From: Davidsoniella eucalypti
Taxonomy: Eukaryota > Ascomycota > Sordariomycetes > Microascales > Ceratocystidaceae
DNA length: 42,325 nucleotides
Assembly (NCBI GenBank): GCA_004009845.1
Contig: RMBW01000169.1
Span: 1-42,325 of the forward strand
Reading direction: 5' to 3'
Program-made: the position numbers and the translations under genes
Shown here: positions 21,137 to 32,500 of the stretch, piece after piece
Layout: the number at the start of each line of letters is the position of its first letter
How positions within the stretch are numbered: position 1 is the stretch's first letter
The notes under the pieces: generated by a model
What the model was told of the DNA's origin: nothing
The model's input: only the letters and a program-made list of their open reading frames with translations
Databases searched by the model: none

Positions 21137-21590
21137 AAGAGTTCTTAGTTTACAGTGCGTTATCGTGGTTTTGACATGCTACCCTATGTTAAATTCTCAT
21201 CCCCGTGGTTAATAATGAAAAAAATATAGTCAGACGATGATAGGTATTTAGAGTTGACAAGTAGAGGTATATTGAAATGAGATGCTATAAAACTATCTGC
21301 GTCCTGAGTATTTGACAAAAAATGATACCTTGAAATACAATACTATAATACGCCATGCAAATGTTGAAGATAACCCCCGGAAAAAAATAAAAAAATAAAA
21401 GGGAAAATAAAATCAGATGATGCGAAACGCCAACCGATAAAAGATACAGGTTATACTTTGATGTCAATGTGCAGTGATTTTTAAACCCTGAAGAATCAAG
21501 ATATCAAGGGTACGCGAGGAAAGTAGTGGGCTTTGACAAAAGAAAAGAAAAGAAAATAAGCTTGACGTATGTATCAATTCGGCCATTGGC
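21137..21590. other. Convergent 3' regions of CGI121 and proline dehydrogenase genes
   Basis: AT-rich, with A-rich tracts at 21217-21224 and 21377-21411 (AAAAAATAAAAAAATAAAA) and an AAAAGAAAAGAAAAGAAAAT repeat at about 21537-21556. No coding frame. Both neighbouring genes terminate into it. Confidence 0.5.
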
Positions 21591-23165
21591 TTAGGCCCGG
21601 ATGCCAGCTGAACTCTTGGCGCGGCGAACAAGCTCGCTCCACATGGCCCGACGGCCCTCCACAGTGCGCTGAACAGCATCACGGTTTTCGTACGCGCGGC
21701 GAAGTAGATACTTCATACACTCTCCCGTTGATCCCCAGACGAGATACTTGTAACCCTCTGGGGTGCGGGCAGGATCGGTGGTTTGGGCCTCGGCGTCTTC
21801 GCTGGGAACCAGGAGCTCGCAGCTGACCTCGTCAGCCATGCCCTGTAGCTGGGCAAAGGCGACACGACTCTTGGCCTGTCCCTGGGCAAGAAGCTTGCGG
21901 GCGATGCGGACACTGTCGGCATTGTGAGAGGCTAGAACGATGGATGCCTTGGGGAACGGCAGCTGGCTCTCCATTGGCTCATTCCAAGACTGTGTGATGA
22001 CGGCACGAGCTAGGCCGTTGTAACACTCATCGGTGTCATTCTTGGTATCGTGGATCAGCTCACGAGGGTCGGAGCCCAGATAAGCACCGCGGACAAGCTT
22101 GACACCAACAGTGAAGTTCTCCTTGGATGCAACCTCCAGGTGGCCTTGAAGGACGGAAGGAGTATGCTTCAGGTAGGCCTGGTAAGTGCCAAAGATCACG
22201 GCATCATCGGAGTTCGTGTTGTACTTGCGCATGTAGTCGAGAGTCCAGGCATCGATTCCAGGCTGCAGACGAGCCTGCTCGGCATCGAACAAGAGACGAA
22301 CACCGCGCTTGACAGCGAGAGCACAGACTTCGTTGATGGCGGTAGCTAGCTCGGCAGGAGGGTTCAATCCTTCCGACAGCGCGTACAGTGCTTGGCGGCC
22401 AGCGCCAGTGAACCTAGAACCTCGTAGTCAGCACACAGCCAGCTTGGTACATGAAAGGGATTCTTCTTACTTGAGGGCAACAAAGTCGCCGGGGCTTGCC
22501 AGAGATACAGTCTCCAGAGTGCCGTTCTTCCATGGGTTGATTTCCTTTTCGACTGCTTCAGCGGCGCCAGCACCAGTGCAATCGGCTAGAGTCTTCATCT
22601 GCTCGTCGGTCAGGACAACCTCCTTGGCATATCCCAAGATGACTCCCTTGAAGCCAATGTCCTTGAGCTTGCGGATGCTAGCGCGGGTCTCTTCGCCGGT
22701 CTCGCCAGCACAAAACTGCACGTAAAAGGTGTTCTTGATAGCCATCTTCAGCAGGGGGTTCTTGTCGGGGTTCAGCAGCGCAGACTCGGAGTTCGCCAAG
22801 ACGTCCATGATGGCTAGCGACGGAGGCAGCAATAGACGCGAAGACGAGATGGAAGTGACCATCAAGGAGCGGAGGATCATGGACAGGGGAAGCACGGAAA
22901 GCGGCCCGGGAGCGGCGGCTGGGCTTCCGGCAGTTGGAGGAGGTGCGCCAGACACGGTGACGGCATACTCCTTGGACGCGGAAGAGTGGATTTCACGGGC
23001 AGCCGGTGCCGAGGCCGATGACGGCGCCGCAAAAGACGGGTGAGTTGGGGCAGAGCGTGGAGTAGGAGTGGTGATGAAGCGCGTGCTGCAAGTACAGCGC
23101 ACAAGGCTGCTGTTGAGACCAACGATGTGCCGAGCCGAAGCTCTAGGAAGCATCCGAGGAGGCAT
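21591..23165 (-). CDS. PUT1: Mitochondrial proline dehydrogenase (Put1-like)
   Basis: On the minus strand, 23165-22471 joined to 22413-21591 gives 505 aa. The 57-nt intron has GTAAGA, a TGCTGAC branch site and TTCTAG, and restores FVALKFTGAGRQALY. The start is the ATG of MPPRMLPRAS; the open frame continues upstream only to a GTG. Residues 1-70 are Arg/Ser/Pro-rich, a mitochondrial presequence. The catalytic barrel shows FYVQFCAGET, ILGYAKEVVLTDEQ, RLLFDAEQARLQPGID, VKLVRGAYLGSDPR, LASHNADSVRIA (FAD-side motif) and YLLRRAYENRDAV. It oxidises proline to pyrroline-5-carboxylate with FAD, passing electrons to the respiratory chain. In fungi the gene is usually induced by proline. No Put3/PrnA site was identified upstream. 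Confidence 0.95.
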
Positions 23166-26100
23166 TGTAGCAGTGGAGGAGGGATCGCGAGTATTAGAAA
23201 GATGTTGGCTTTCTTTTTGATGGCCGGTCTGGATCAAAGCCACGGCAGAAAGAAACCAAGGGGAAAGAAAACGGCCACAGAGAAACAGAGATGGGTTGTA
23301 CGGCTAAAAAAGAAAGCAAAAGTCGTGACTGGGCATTCCAGAGCTTAAGAGCAAATTCTAAGTGTCTATCGAAGATCCTTCCCATCTGGCCCTGCTTGTC
23401 GATATGTGTAACTTATCCGATGCCAACCTTTCCTGACAATATTTGCTGACATTGTACATTCATTGTACATTGTATATATGTAAATGTGCTACAGATATGG
23501 CACCCCTACGAGTAACAATGCCTGCAATTTCCACTAGCAACACAAGTAACGATAAAAGTAGCCGATAAATCTACGAAATCCCTGAATCTAGCAGTAGGCC
23601 ATCGCCCGCCCCGACAGCCCAGATAGTCTCGATACTACGATATTTATGCCGACTATGGCCACTGACAGACTAGCAGACCCTCGTGCCTGGCTTCCTCGTT
23701 TATAAACCAGCCTGCAGCCGCTGGATCCCAAAGCCTAGAAACATGTCTGTGTAGCACACTGCTATTGTAGCCTCTATGGGTTCTCTCATCACCTAGACGA
23801 TGGGGGAAACATGAACTGGGGTTAAGACTCGTGCCGCCAGTCCCGGCTTTACAAAGGCCTGCTAAGCCGCTGATGGAGGACTTTGAGTTGCAGGATTTGT
23901 TCTTAGAGCAGATTGGTAGTGAAAGGGTGTTAGTGCCATCTTGGGAAACCTTTCTTTTTTTATTCTTTTTTATTCTTTTTTTTTTTTTTTTATAGAAACG
24001 AAGTGCCCTGAAACAAGAAGCAGCGCTAACTGGACTCACATCTTTGCTCTTATGTGCATGTAGAATCTCGCTTGTGCTGTATGCCCTCCAACCACTTCGT
24101 ACTGCGCCAGTACAGCAGAAATCACAGCTCACGCTAACCTGCATTGCCGACGATAGCAAATAAGTAGTAGAGTGGTAGACAGGGTGCCATCTTGGCGGGG
24201 TTCTCTAGGACATGGGGCTCTAGCAGATGACGCTTCTTATCGCAACTATATGTAGCAACCCACAGGCATCACGTGGCCCACCCTCTTTATCTTCCTTTCT
24301 GGAGCGAAGCCGCTATTAGCCGCTACAGCACCGCCGGCTTATTCACTCAGCTCTCTTTAGATACAGATAAAGAAACCCCAGACAATGCAAGGCTAGCATC
24401 CTTCTAGTGTATGCAAAAGCCGATAATTGGCGGGCTTTCCTTTCCTCTCTTCTAAACTATATGTAGGCTTCTTAGTTGTAACTCACTAACACGCTGAACC
24501 GATTCGGCTTTTGCCTTCAAATCCCGTCGTAATTTCTGTTACGTGAAGCCATGTCCGACATCGCAAGAATAATTCTTTCGCCTTTTTTTTAAGGGATGAT
24601 ATCTGGAATATCTGGAAAGACGCGGCTTTCTTAGCCCTATATAAATGTATAGAGTTGTATAGTGAAGATGATAAAAGAGCGCACACAAATAAGCTAAAGT
24701 TACATCACTGAATTCAATACGTAATACCACATTTGCTTACGTTTAAATAATATGGTCAAAACAACCTACCTAGCTCATATCCTTTGTATAGCGAATAGAT
24801 GTCACATGTCTGTACAGAGTGAAGCAAAGGATTCATTGATGCTTGATTACATAATTCGAGATACCTTCTGACATTCGGGTTAGGGCCTGTCAGGGTGTAC
24901 GGGAACTCTTCAGCAAAGGGGAAGATAGACTCGAGATCTGCTCCGTCTTGCTGCTCTCAATGGCACATGTGTTGGCAGCAGAAACGAAGAGCGGATTTCG
25001 CGTCCATGGTGAAGCTTGTTCTTGATGTTGTCTTAAAAAGAGAAGTAGTAGTCAAGGTAAATATAGATTGAGTTGGGTTTCAGAGATCGAAGTGTAAGCA
25101 GTATTGACTAATGATCCTAAGTCAGGTTAGACATCTCACATATCTAAGTGGGTGTATAACTCATTCAACGCTAAACCTTACGACATCTCCGATTCTATCA
25201 CCATCTAGAGACGGCGTCGTTCATTCTGTGATCCCGTTCAGCGAGAAATCTCGACTCGAGACATGACTGCCGGATCCCATCTTCGTTTCCTCCCAAGTCT
25301 CGAGACCAGACTAGCTTTGTTAAGTCCATGTAGTTCTACCGGAGTTTGCGTTTCTTTAACCCCGTGTATGGTCTGAGTAGGTATTAGTATCATAATGACG
25401 TAATATACCGTGATTGATAAAGACGTAAATAAAAATGTCGTCTAAGAACATGAGAACTTGGTGAACAATTTGTTGACCTACCCTTATGTTTAGGGTTAAC
25501 GGTATAGATAGAATCAGCCCATAATTAGGGTCAATGTTCGGCAAGTGATAAGCTCAGGTTAGTTATGTATTTAAACCTATTCCCCCCTCCGCAATACCAC
25601 TCTGACTCGTTTCACACAATACGTTCACAAGTTACCAGCAAGTTTTTTTTTTCGTTTAATATGGTCATTTAGATATACTATGTGTTGAATAAGGAGTAGA
25701 AGAAAGAAAGAAATAGCTAACGATAAAGGTCATGAAGAATATCCAAGTCTGTCGACGAACGAGTGTCATCGAGTCCTACCCACTGCATCCCATCAGCCTA
25801 TGGGAAAAGAACAATTGATTCCGAAAACAAAATAAAACAAACAGAAAGAGCAAAACAAAGAACAGAGTCCGTCGCTGATTCGACGGGCCCGCCAGCTCGA
25901 TATTCACGCCACCTTTTTTGGTGGGCATTGAGCTATAGTAAGAATAGATCGACTGTTGATATACCAGTCGATTGCCTCGGCAGGGCGTATCCCAAGGAAA
26001 GAAAACAAAAACAAAAGAAATAAGGGTCATAAAAGCGCAGGACAGAGTTTTCTTGGAGAGTTTGTTCTCCCAACTGTCGCCACGTCCGTGCCACACCACT

Positions 26101-26322
26101 ACAGGTGTAGTAAGCATATGCCGCCTGCTTTAGGCCACACCTGACTGAATTATATACGAAGAGGCCACAATCATGGCGCGAGAACCGTCGTCGTTGGACT
26201 AGGTCCATGGCCATATAAGATCGCAGTGACGAATATGATCATCCGGCCCCGACCTGCGGAGTCAAGTCGCATCGTCGCCGATGGCTCGATAAAGCCGGCA
26301 AAGTTAAAGCGTGAACGGGGCT
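23166..26322. other. 3.2-kb intergenic region, no gene seen; homopolymer runs
   Basis: This lies upstream of proline dehydrogenase and downstream of the thioesterase-like gene. It contains a long A/T tract (TTTTTTTATTC repeats then about 18 T) at 23955-23992 and several short open frames on the minus strand with basic low-complexity translations and no family resemblance. The 23166-23400 part is the likely proline dehydrogenase promoter; 25750-26322 is probably the 3'UTR and flank of the minus-strand thioesterase-like gene. No tRNA was recognised. Confidence 0.5.
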
Positions 26323-27229
26323 TTAGACAATGGGGGCCATCTCAGCAGCCCATCTTGGCTGGATGAAAAGACCCTCGGCAGTGGCATAGACCTCGCCGGT
26401 GCGAGCATCAGTGACGGAACCCTCAACCCAAGCCTTGCGGCCCTCGACCTTCTTGGTCTCGGCGCGCAGGACGATGTAGTGGTTGACGGGCACGGGGGCC
26501 TTGAAGTTGACGTTGAGGTTGGCAGTGACGGAGATCTTGGCTGGCAGGCGGGGGAAAGAGGCACGAGCCATGCACTCGTCCAGAAGCATAGCCTGGAACC
26601 CGCCGTGGACAATCTTGTGGTGGCCGGCTAGACGGCGGCCGACGTGGTAGTAGCCCAGAAGGGCACCCTCGTTCTGGTCGAGGAAGATGATGGGAAGGCA
26701 GCTCATCTTGCCCTCGCCGCAGAGCGTGCTGTAGGTCAACGAGGTGTCGAGGTGTTCCTCAGCCAGCATGAGAGGGGCACGGATGACACGAACGTTCTCG
26801 CGAGCCTTGAACTCGGAGCTCTGGGAATCGGCGGCAATGACGTCCAGCAGCAGCTCCTCGTGCTGCTCCTCAGTCAGGGCGCTGGGATCGATGTTCTGGG
26901 CAAACTGGGCAGCGTCGTCCGTGGCAGAGACGGGAGCAGAGGTGAGCTGAGCAAGCTTGCGAGAGGTCGCAGGGACAGCCGCGGTGACAGGAGCAGGGGC
27001 GTGTCTGTGGAAAGCTATGGTTTGATAAGTCAGTATGGATGTTTCTATGTTGCACACATGAACCACTATCATGGATAGCTTCAATGGCATGAGTTCAGGT
27101 TATGGAGAGCTTACCTCTAGCCAGCTGCATGGGAGCATTGGCGCGGAGAGTGTGAGCAGCTCTGATCTCAGAACCAGAGACTCTGGCGAGGGCAGAGGTG
27201 GAAAGAGACTTGACGGAGCGGGCGAACAT
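26323..27229 (-). CDS. Mitochondrial HotDog-fold thioesterase-like protein
   Basis: On the minus strand, 27229-27115 joined to 27014-26323 gives 268 aa. The 100-nt intron has a GTAAGC donor and CATAG acceptor, and joins as MQLARAFHRHAPAP. The N-terminus MFARSVKSLSTSALARVSGSE is a typical mitochondrial targeting sequence. The HotDog domain occupies about 150-265: CGEGKMSCLPIIFLD, GYYHVGRRLAGHHKIVHGG (the HGG turn), then the long helix FQAMLLDECMARASF, then the strands ITVTANLNVNFKAPV-like, VLRAETKKVEGRKAWVEG and YATAEGLFI. The fold serves acyl-CoA or acyl-ACP hydrolysis in the PaaI/4HBT superfamily. The substrate cannot be told. It resembles the conserved fungal UPF0644-type mitochondrial proteins. 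Confidence 0.88.
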
Positions 27230-27819
27230 GATGGCGGTTGTTTGTGTGTGAGTGAGTGGGTTAGAATGAAACAATAGTGTTGGCGAGTAGAATAGTGTCG
27301 GTATCACGATGAATTGGTCACTGTGATATGTGTATATGTTTGTATGTCGGATAGACACAGCTCAGGTGTATTGTTGATGGATGAGATGGATCGATGTGGA
27401 ATGAGGAATGAAGAACAACTCTAGCCGGAGAGTTGAGTGCGGATACAGAGTCCTTAAGTATGAGAAGCGAGGACGGGTAGATGGAAGATGGAAGATAGCA
27501 GATGGAAGTATGATAGTGTTCGATGGGAATGAGAGGCAAAGAAATGAGAATCTCGCAGGCGAGTCGGGCCGTTCTTATTGTCGACGGAAGTCTGTAGAAG
27601 CAGCAGCCAGCAATGACACAGAATACACCAATATACTTGATATCCAGCCTGAAGTGTGTTACTAGCCGAAGGATTTTCTCATTTGTTGTCTCTCTATCAT
27701 CGGTGATTTCTATTTTCTCACTCACAATAGCTTTTCTTTTAATAACACTCGGTCTTTGCTTGTCTCGTCCGGACCCTTGTGGCAATACATGTCCGTCCAT
27801 GACGGCAATTCTATAATAG

Positions 27820-27852
27820 TACCCCCCCCCTTCCTTTCCCCCACCCACCCCT
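27820..27852. repeat. Poly-pyrimidine (C-rich) tract
   Basis: ACCCCCCCCCCTTCC followed by further C/T runs to about 27852. It is a strong purine/pyrimidine strand asymmetry, capable of triplex or i-motif structure, about 600 bp upstream of the thioesterase-like start. Confidence 0.75.
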
Positions 27853-28190
27853 TCTATATTCTTCTCCTTACCACAGACAAGCAAAACAAGAGCCAAGCAA
27901 AACAAAGCCAAGCCAAGCAAAACAAGGCCAACCCCATAGACAGGCAATGCATAAAGTCCCTCCAGGCCTATGGTTTCTAGGAAGAGTCAGTTAGGCATTA
28001 CGAAGATACACACGTCTTCAGGCTGTCCGTCTCGGGCTTGCCACCAAGTACGGAAAATGGAGATCCCAAACGCTGCTGGCTTCTTGGCTAATTGCGCTTG
28101 AAGTTGTCGTTATCAGCGGACGGGGCGTGTTTTGGCGAATATGGCCCAGGGAGGAAACAGGAGCGAGGGAATATAAAAGGACATAAAAGG

Positions 28191-28219
28191 CATATATATA
28201 TATACATGTATATATATAA
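28191..28219. repeat. Palindromic (AT)n tract
   Basis: CATATATATATATACATGTATATATATA, an almost perfect self-complementary sequence centred on ACATGT. It can extrude as a hairpin. Confidence 0.8.
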
Positions 28220-28448
28220 AAAAGAGGCCAGTCAGTCAGTGGAGAGGGGAAGCACCCCAGCCGCGGCCGATAAGTCGTGCGCCTCACCGGACCTTGAAAG
28301 CATCGATATCACTTGCGAACAGGTATCTGTGCCGATCATTTGATACAGGCTGTCTTTATCTTTGCCTGACCCCCCTTCTCTCTCCTTCTCCTAGCATGAT
28401 TTGTTGGTATTGGTAAGCAGAGGGAGGATACTCTATCTACAATATGCC

Positions 28449-28475
28449 GATGTGTAGATGTGTAGATGTGTAGAT
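28449..28475. repeat. 8-bp tandem repeat (GATGTGTA)n
   Basis: Three consecutive copies of GATGTGTA ending in the variant GATATG. Non-coding context. Confidence 0.8.
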
Positions 28476-29560
28476 ATGCCCTACAGAGAGGGTTTATTCT
28501 GGACATCATCGGAGCAGTGCCATTTACACAAGACGGAGCCTATATATGGGACGGAATCCAATACCGCGCCTACAATCTCTGCATTGTCCATATATCTGCT
28601 GTGCATTTGTAAATCTGCATCGCAGTCGTTGTAATAGCCAGCCAACTCGTTACCATCTGCATGTCTCAGAGTCTCGTTGCTTTAAAGTTGTAATACAGCA
28701 CGAGGGAGGCTCTGCGATTGCGGCTATACCACCCTTCGCTTCAGAGGAAAAGAGGAAGAAAAAAAAAAGAAAAAGACTTTTGCCACTGTAGATTTTCCAT
28801 CGGCGCTACAAGATACCATATTACAGACCATACTCGACGCACCTCTGGTAGCCCAGCCGGGCACCGCTGTATTTCTTTCTCTGCTACCGTTCAGACACAA
28901 AGACAGGTAGTGTTTTAAGGAGTGGTGAGGGGGGAGGGGGTGTTTATTCGTATCTCTTTCTTGGCTGGCCTAGGAGTTTTTTTCTTTTTTCGCCGTGGTT
29001 GGCTGGGATCCTGAGCACAGTCCGTTCCTTTCACTGATAAGAAACAAAATAAGAAATAGATAGCTGGATCGGCCAGCGTAATACACATAAACAAGATTCA
29101 GATGGGCATGAGAAAATAATTGCCCGCCAAGACGCTTGTCTTAACCTGTAGTTGTGCTTGTATGACTAGGACATCACACAGGCCTATCGACGCCTATCCA
29201 GTTCTCGCTTGGGTTTGATGCGCATTGCTGCCCGTTTCTTCTTTTTATAACTGTCCAAGTGCGATTGAAACGTGCGCCTAGACCGATCAACAAACACATC
29301 TGTATATGTATTACACTATCTATATTGCACTGTCTATGTACTACAACTGTCTGTCAACATTAAAACTGGGCCACCAGCGCACACACGGATCGCTACTACC
29401 GATCTTGCGGACGAGCTAATCAGCTTGGCTCTGGCTTTGGCGGTTCCGGCATCACAATTACATATGGGCATCTCCTTGGGTCACTCGTCTCTATTCGGAC
29501 GATGAAGCGCGTGCCTACTGTGTGAGTAGTTCCGCCGCGTCCGCCAGTCTTCCCTCCGCT

Positions 29561-29592
29561 GTAATCTAGTAATCTGGTAATCTGGTAATCTA
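29561..29592. repeat. 8-bp tandem repeat (GTAATCTG)n
   Basis: Four consecutive 8-bp units GTAATCTA/GTAATCTG/GTAATCTG/GTAATCTA. The unit length equals that of the array at 28449, but the sequence is unrelated. Confidence 0.8.
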
Positions 29593-32500
29593 AAAGCCCC
29601 TTCTAGAAATGGAACAACAAGCGTAGTCGAGACAAGGCCATTACCATAGCATGCTTTGCGGCTCAAAATATAAATGCGTGTCTAACCACCTCTAGCCAGA
29701 CATGTAAGCCGTGCTGGTATTAATATCTCTCACTAATTGGTGGATCTAAGCGGTCAGGGCAGATGCTCAAAGCGCCATGGATGAAATATGTGACGTCGGA
29801 TTGGCCAGCCCTTTTTGCACTTGCTGCGATTGGTCTCTTCGGAAGCCTAAAGTTTTCCAGGGCTTCTATCTAGCCTAGTCTAGTTGCTTGTTCTAGCTCC
29901 TTCATCCCTTCCATGCGCCCTAGAAGAAGAGAGCTAAGGCTTATCTTTCGCTATTAGAGCAGAAACTCTGGCAATACTGAGACAGTTATAGGGATGTCAC
30001 TAATGTAAGTACTGCGGAACGAGACAAGAAGCCCGAAGATAGAGCCCTACTACTGAGACAGACTATAGGGCAGCAGGCTGTATTTACAGTTGCTTGCTGT
30101 TCCCGATCCTTGGCTTCTCACACCGCTCCCTGATAGTCTTGCAGCATCAACAGCCTGTAAATCTACAGATTAATTGACTCAGTCTCTCTGTACGTAAAGA
30201 TGAACCAATCCCTAATACCGGCAGAGTAGTATTCCCTGACTCTGAAGATACCCTCGTGCAATCACCGCTCGCCCCATGTACATGTAGGCACAAACACATA
30301 TCTGTATACTTATACTCGGTCTTGGCATCATATCTCGCAGCTGAAGGGATCATGGAAAAGTCTGATATTTCTATTGCCGCGTCGTAGCAAACCCCATACG
30401 CACAGCAATGTATGCATACTTTGCTTGCGCTGGTGCAATGCTGCTGTCTTCTCTTGTCGGTCCAGAAGGGGAAATGTAAGCGCTTTTGTGCCAGCTTCTC
30501 CGCCCGCCTCCACTCTGCACTGCACCGCACAGGTATTCCTAGCCTTGATCCAGCATCGAGCCCTGCGAGCCTGATATGGCAGAGTTGCAATCGTGCTGGG
30601 CTGCTGGCCCCTCATTTGCTGCACTTCCAGGCCATTCTCACTCATCCAAGGATGAAGGATAAGACCAGCAGCATCGGTGGAATCCAGCACAACCCGGTCC
30701 TTTTTCGTTGCTATTCGTATGCTGCATAGTAGCCAAGCAATGCTGGGAGAAAAAGAAAAGAAAAAAAGGCCGAGGTATGTACGTTCTCCCCTTCGTGTGG
30801 CCTTGCATATTCCACCATGAAACGGGACATGCCGGGTATGGACATCCGCGCTCCTAGCTCTGTTTCCTTATCTGTGCTTTTCCTTTGATTCGTTTCCTGT
30901 CCTCCAGCCCGGCTAGTGAAAATTCAAATGATCGGGGAGTCAACACATCCGCTATAAGCTGTGAGTATCCAGTGGTGAATGTAGCCGGAACTCCAAATAA
31001 ACTCACAAGCAACTGCATCATTTTTATGAATAAACCCTCATACATATGAAATACAGTGCCTACTTCTGAGTACATAGAGAAACAAAAACAAATAAGGTTA
31101 TATATCCGCTTACATCGGACTACATCGAGGTTGGAGAAATTAGCGCTCGCTTTTAGGGCAACTGAAAGCGGTCAAAGGGCTGGGCTGTTGTATTATTGCT
31201 AGTAACATTACACGTACATAATATAGGGAAAGGGTCTAATAGCAGCTGTTTAGGGAGGGTATCCCCAAGCGCTCGACAAGTGAATACTCTGACAACGGTG
31301 ATTTTGTCTCTCAACTAGTCTTTGTGTATAACTCAGGGATACAGTTGCAATAGACTAACCAATCCTTCTGTGAGATTCTTTTCTATTTTTCTAGGACAAG
31401 GATCTCTTTTAGTCCTGATAATAGGAAACCCTAGGCTAAGACAGTAAAGAAATAAAAAAATAAAAATAAAAATAAAAACATGCACACCCGTGCCGTAGCA
31501 CTACATAAAGTTTGCGGCTTGTCCGACCGCGTTTGGCTACTAACTTTTCATGTTTGTCGTTCGGCTTGGCTTGAACAAGAACAAGACCATCGTTGTTTCA
31601 TTGCTCACCAGGAAAGAAAAGATAAAATAAAATAAAAAATGAGGCTTATCTACTACCACAGGGACATGGCAAGACCTGCATGAAACTATAAAGAGTAAAA
31701 GATTCGACGAGGCCAAACAGAGAGTATCTTGGCAAAACAAAGCAACTTGGACTTGGAGATGGCTATATCAGTTCAGTACTGCATTGTTTGACTTGGTTTG
31801 TAAGCGCAGTGAGGCGGCCTCGGGGAAAGATGAAAACCACATAGCTGAGTGTATCTGTAGCTGTATATCGCTCAAGAGTACACTAAGTACACTACACTAC
31901 ACATAAGCGGCTACGGCTGGTATCCCGCGGAACTCGGCGTAATTGGCGCAACCTTTGGAGGAGAGAACAGACAGGAAAATCCATTGCAGTCAGCCAGCAC
32001 GTTAGGCTTCAGCACTGACAAAAGGAACCCGTCTAGTGGAATCCTCATACCTGCTAGCCAACGTCTGTTCTCACGCTTCCTCTTGATACCAATATGAATT
32101 CAGGTATCGGTATGTATTAGTAGACGAAGAGCGGTAATACTCCACCTGGACGGCAATTCCTTTCGCCTTGGCAGGATACTATATTACAACTACAAGTCTG
32201 TATCTGTATACGTATATGTCGCGAACCCCGCCCTCGAGAGAATACAACTGTAAGCGCTATAGACAAAACGTATCCTTGCCGCGGCAAGCTCGCCCTATCT
32301 GCATATTGGAGTCTGTCAGGGTAATCATCATGTGTGATATGTCAGGCCGGATGCTGTGAAAGCCAGAGCATAGAAAACATGACGTCTGGATATTCTGTGT
32401 ACTCTGTCTGCTCTTCCCAAAATCACATGCCATTCTTAAATTTATCGTGTAGTTGTACTCTGTCACTATCAACCTCGCAAACCACCCTACGTGTAAGTTG

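Noticed and set aside
23166..23243. 26-residue upstream extension of proline dehydrogenase
   Set aside because: It would start at GTG and place polar residues before the mitochondrial presequence; the ATG at 23165 is the natural start.
23653..24159. 168-codon minus-strand frame
   Set aside because: The translation is interrupted by a poly-Lys run derived from a T tract and shows no domain, start context or splice logic.
27318..27947. 209-codon minus-strand frame
   Set aside because: It overlaps promoter-like and low-complexity sequence upstream of the thioesterase-like gene, has a hydrophobic then glycine-rich repeat-derived composition, and no family resemblance.
30147..30690. Two overlapping minus-strand frames (147 and 120 codons)
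   Set aside because: They overlap each other and a plus-strand frame, with Cys/Arg-rich random-looking translations and no motifs.
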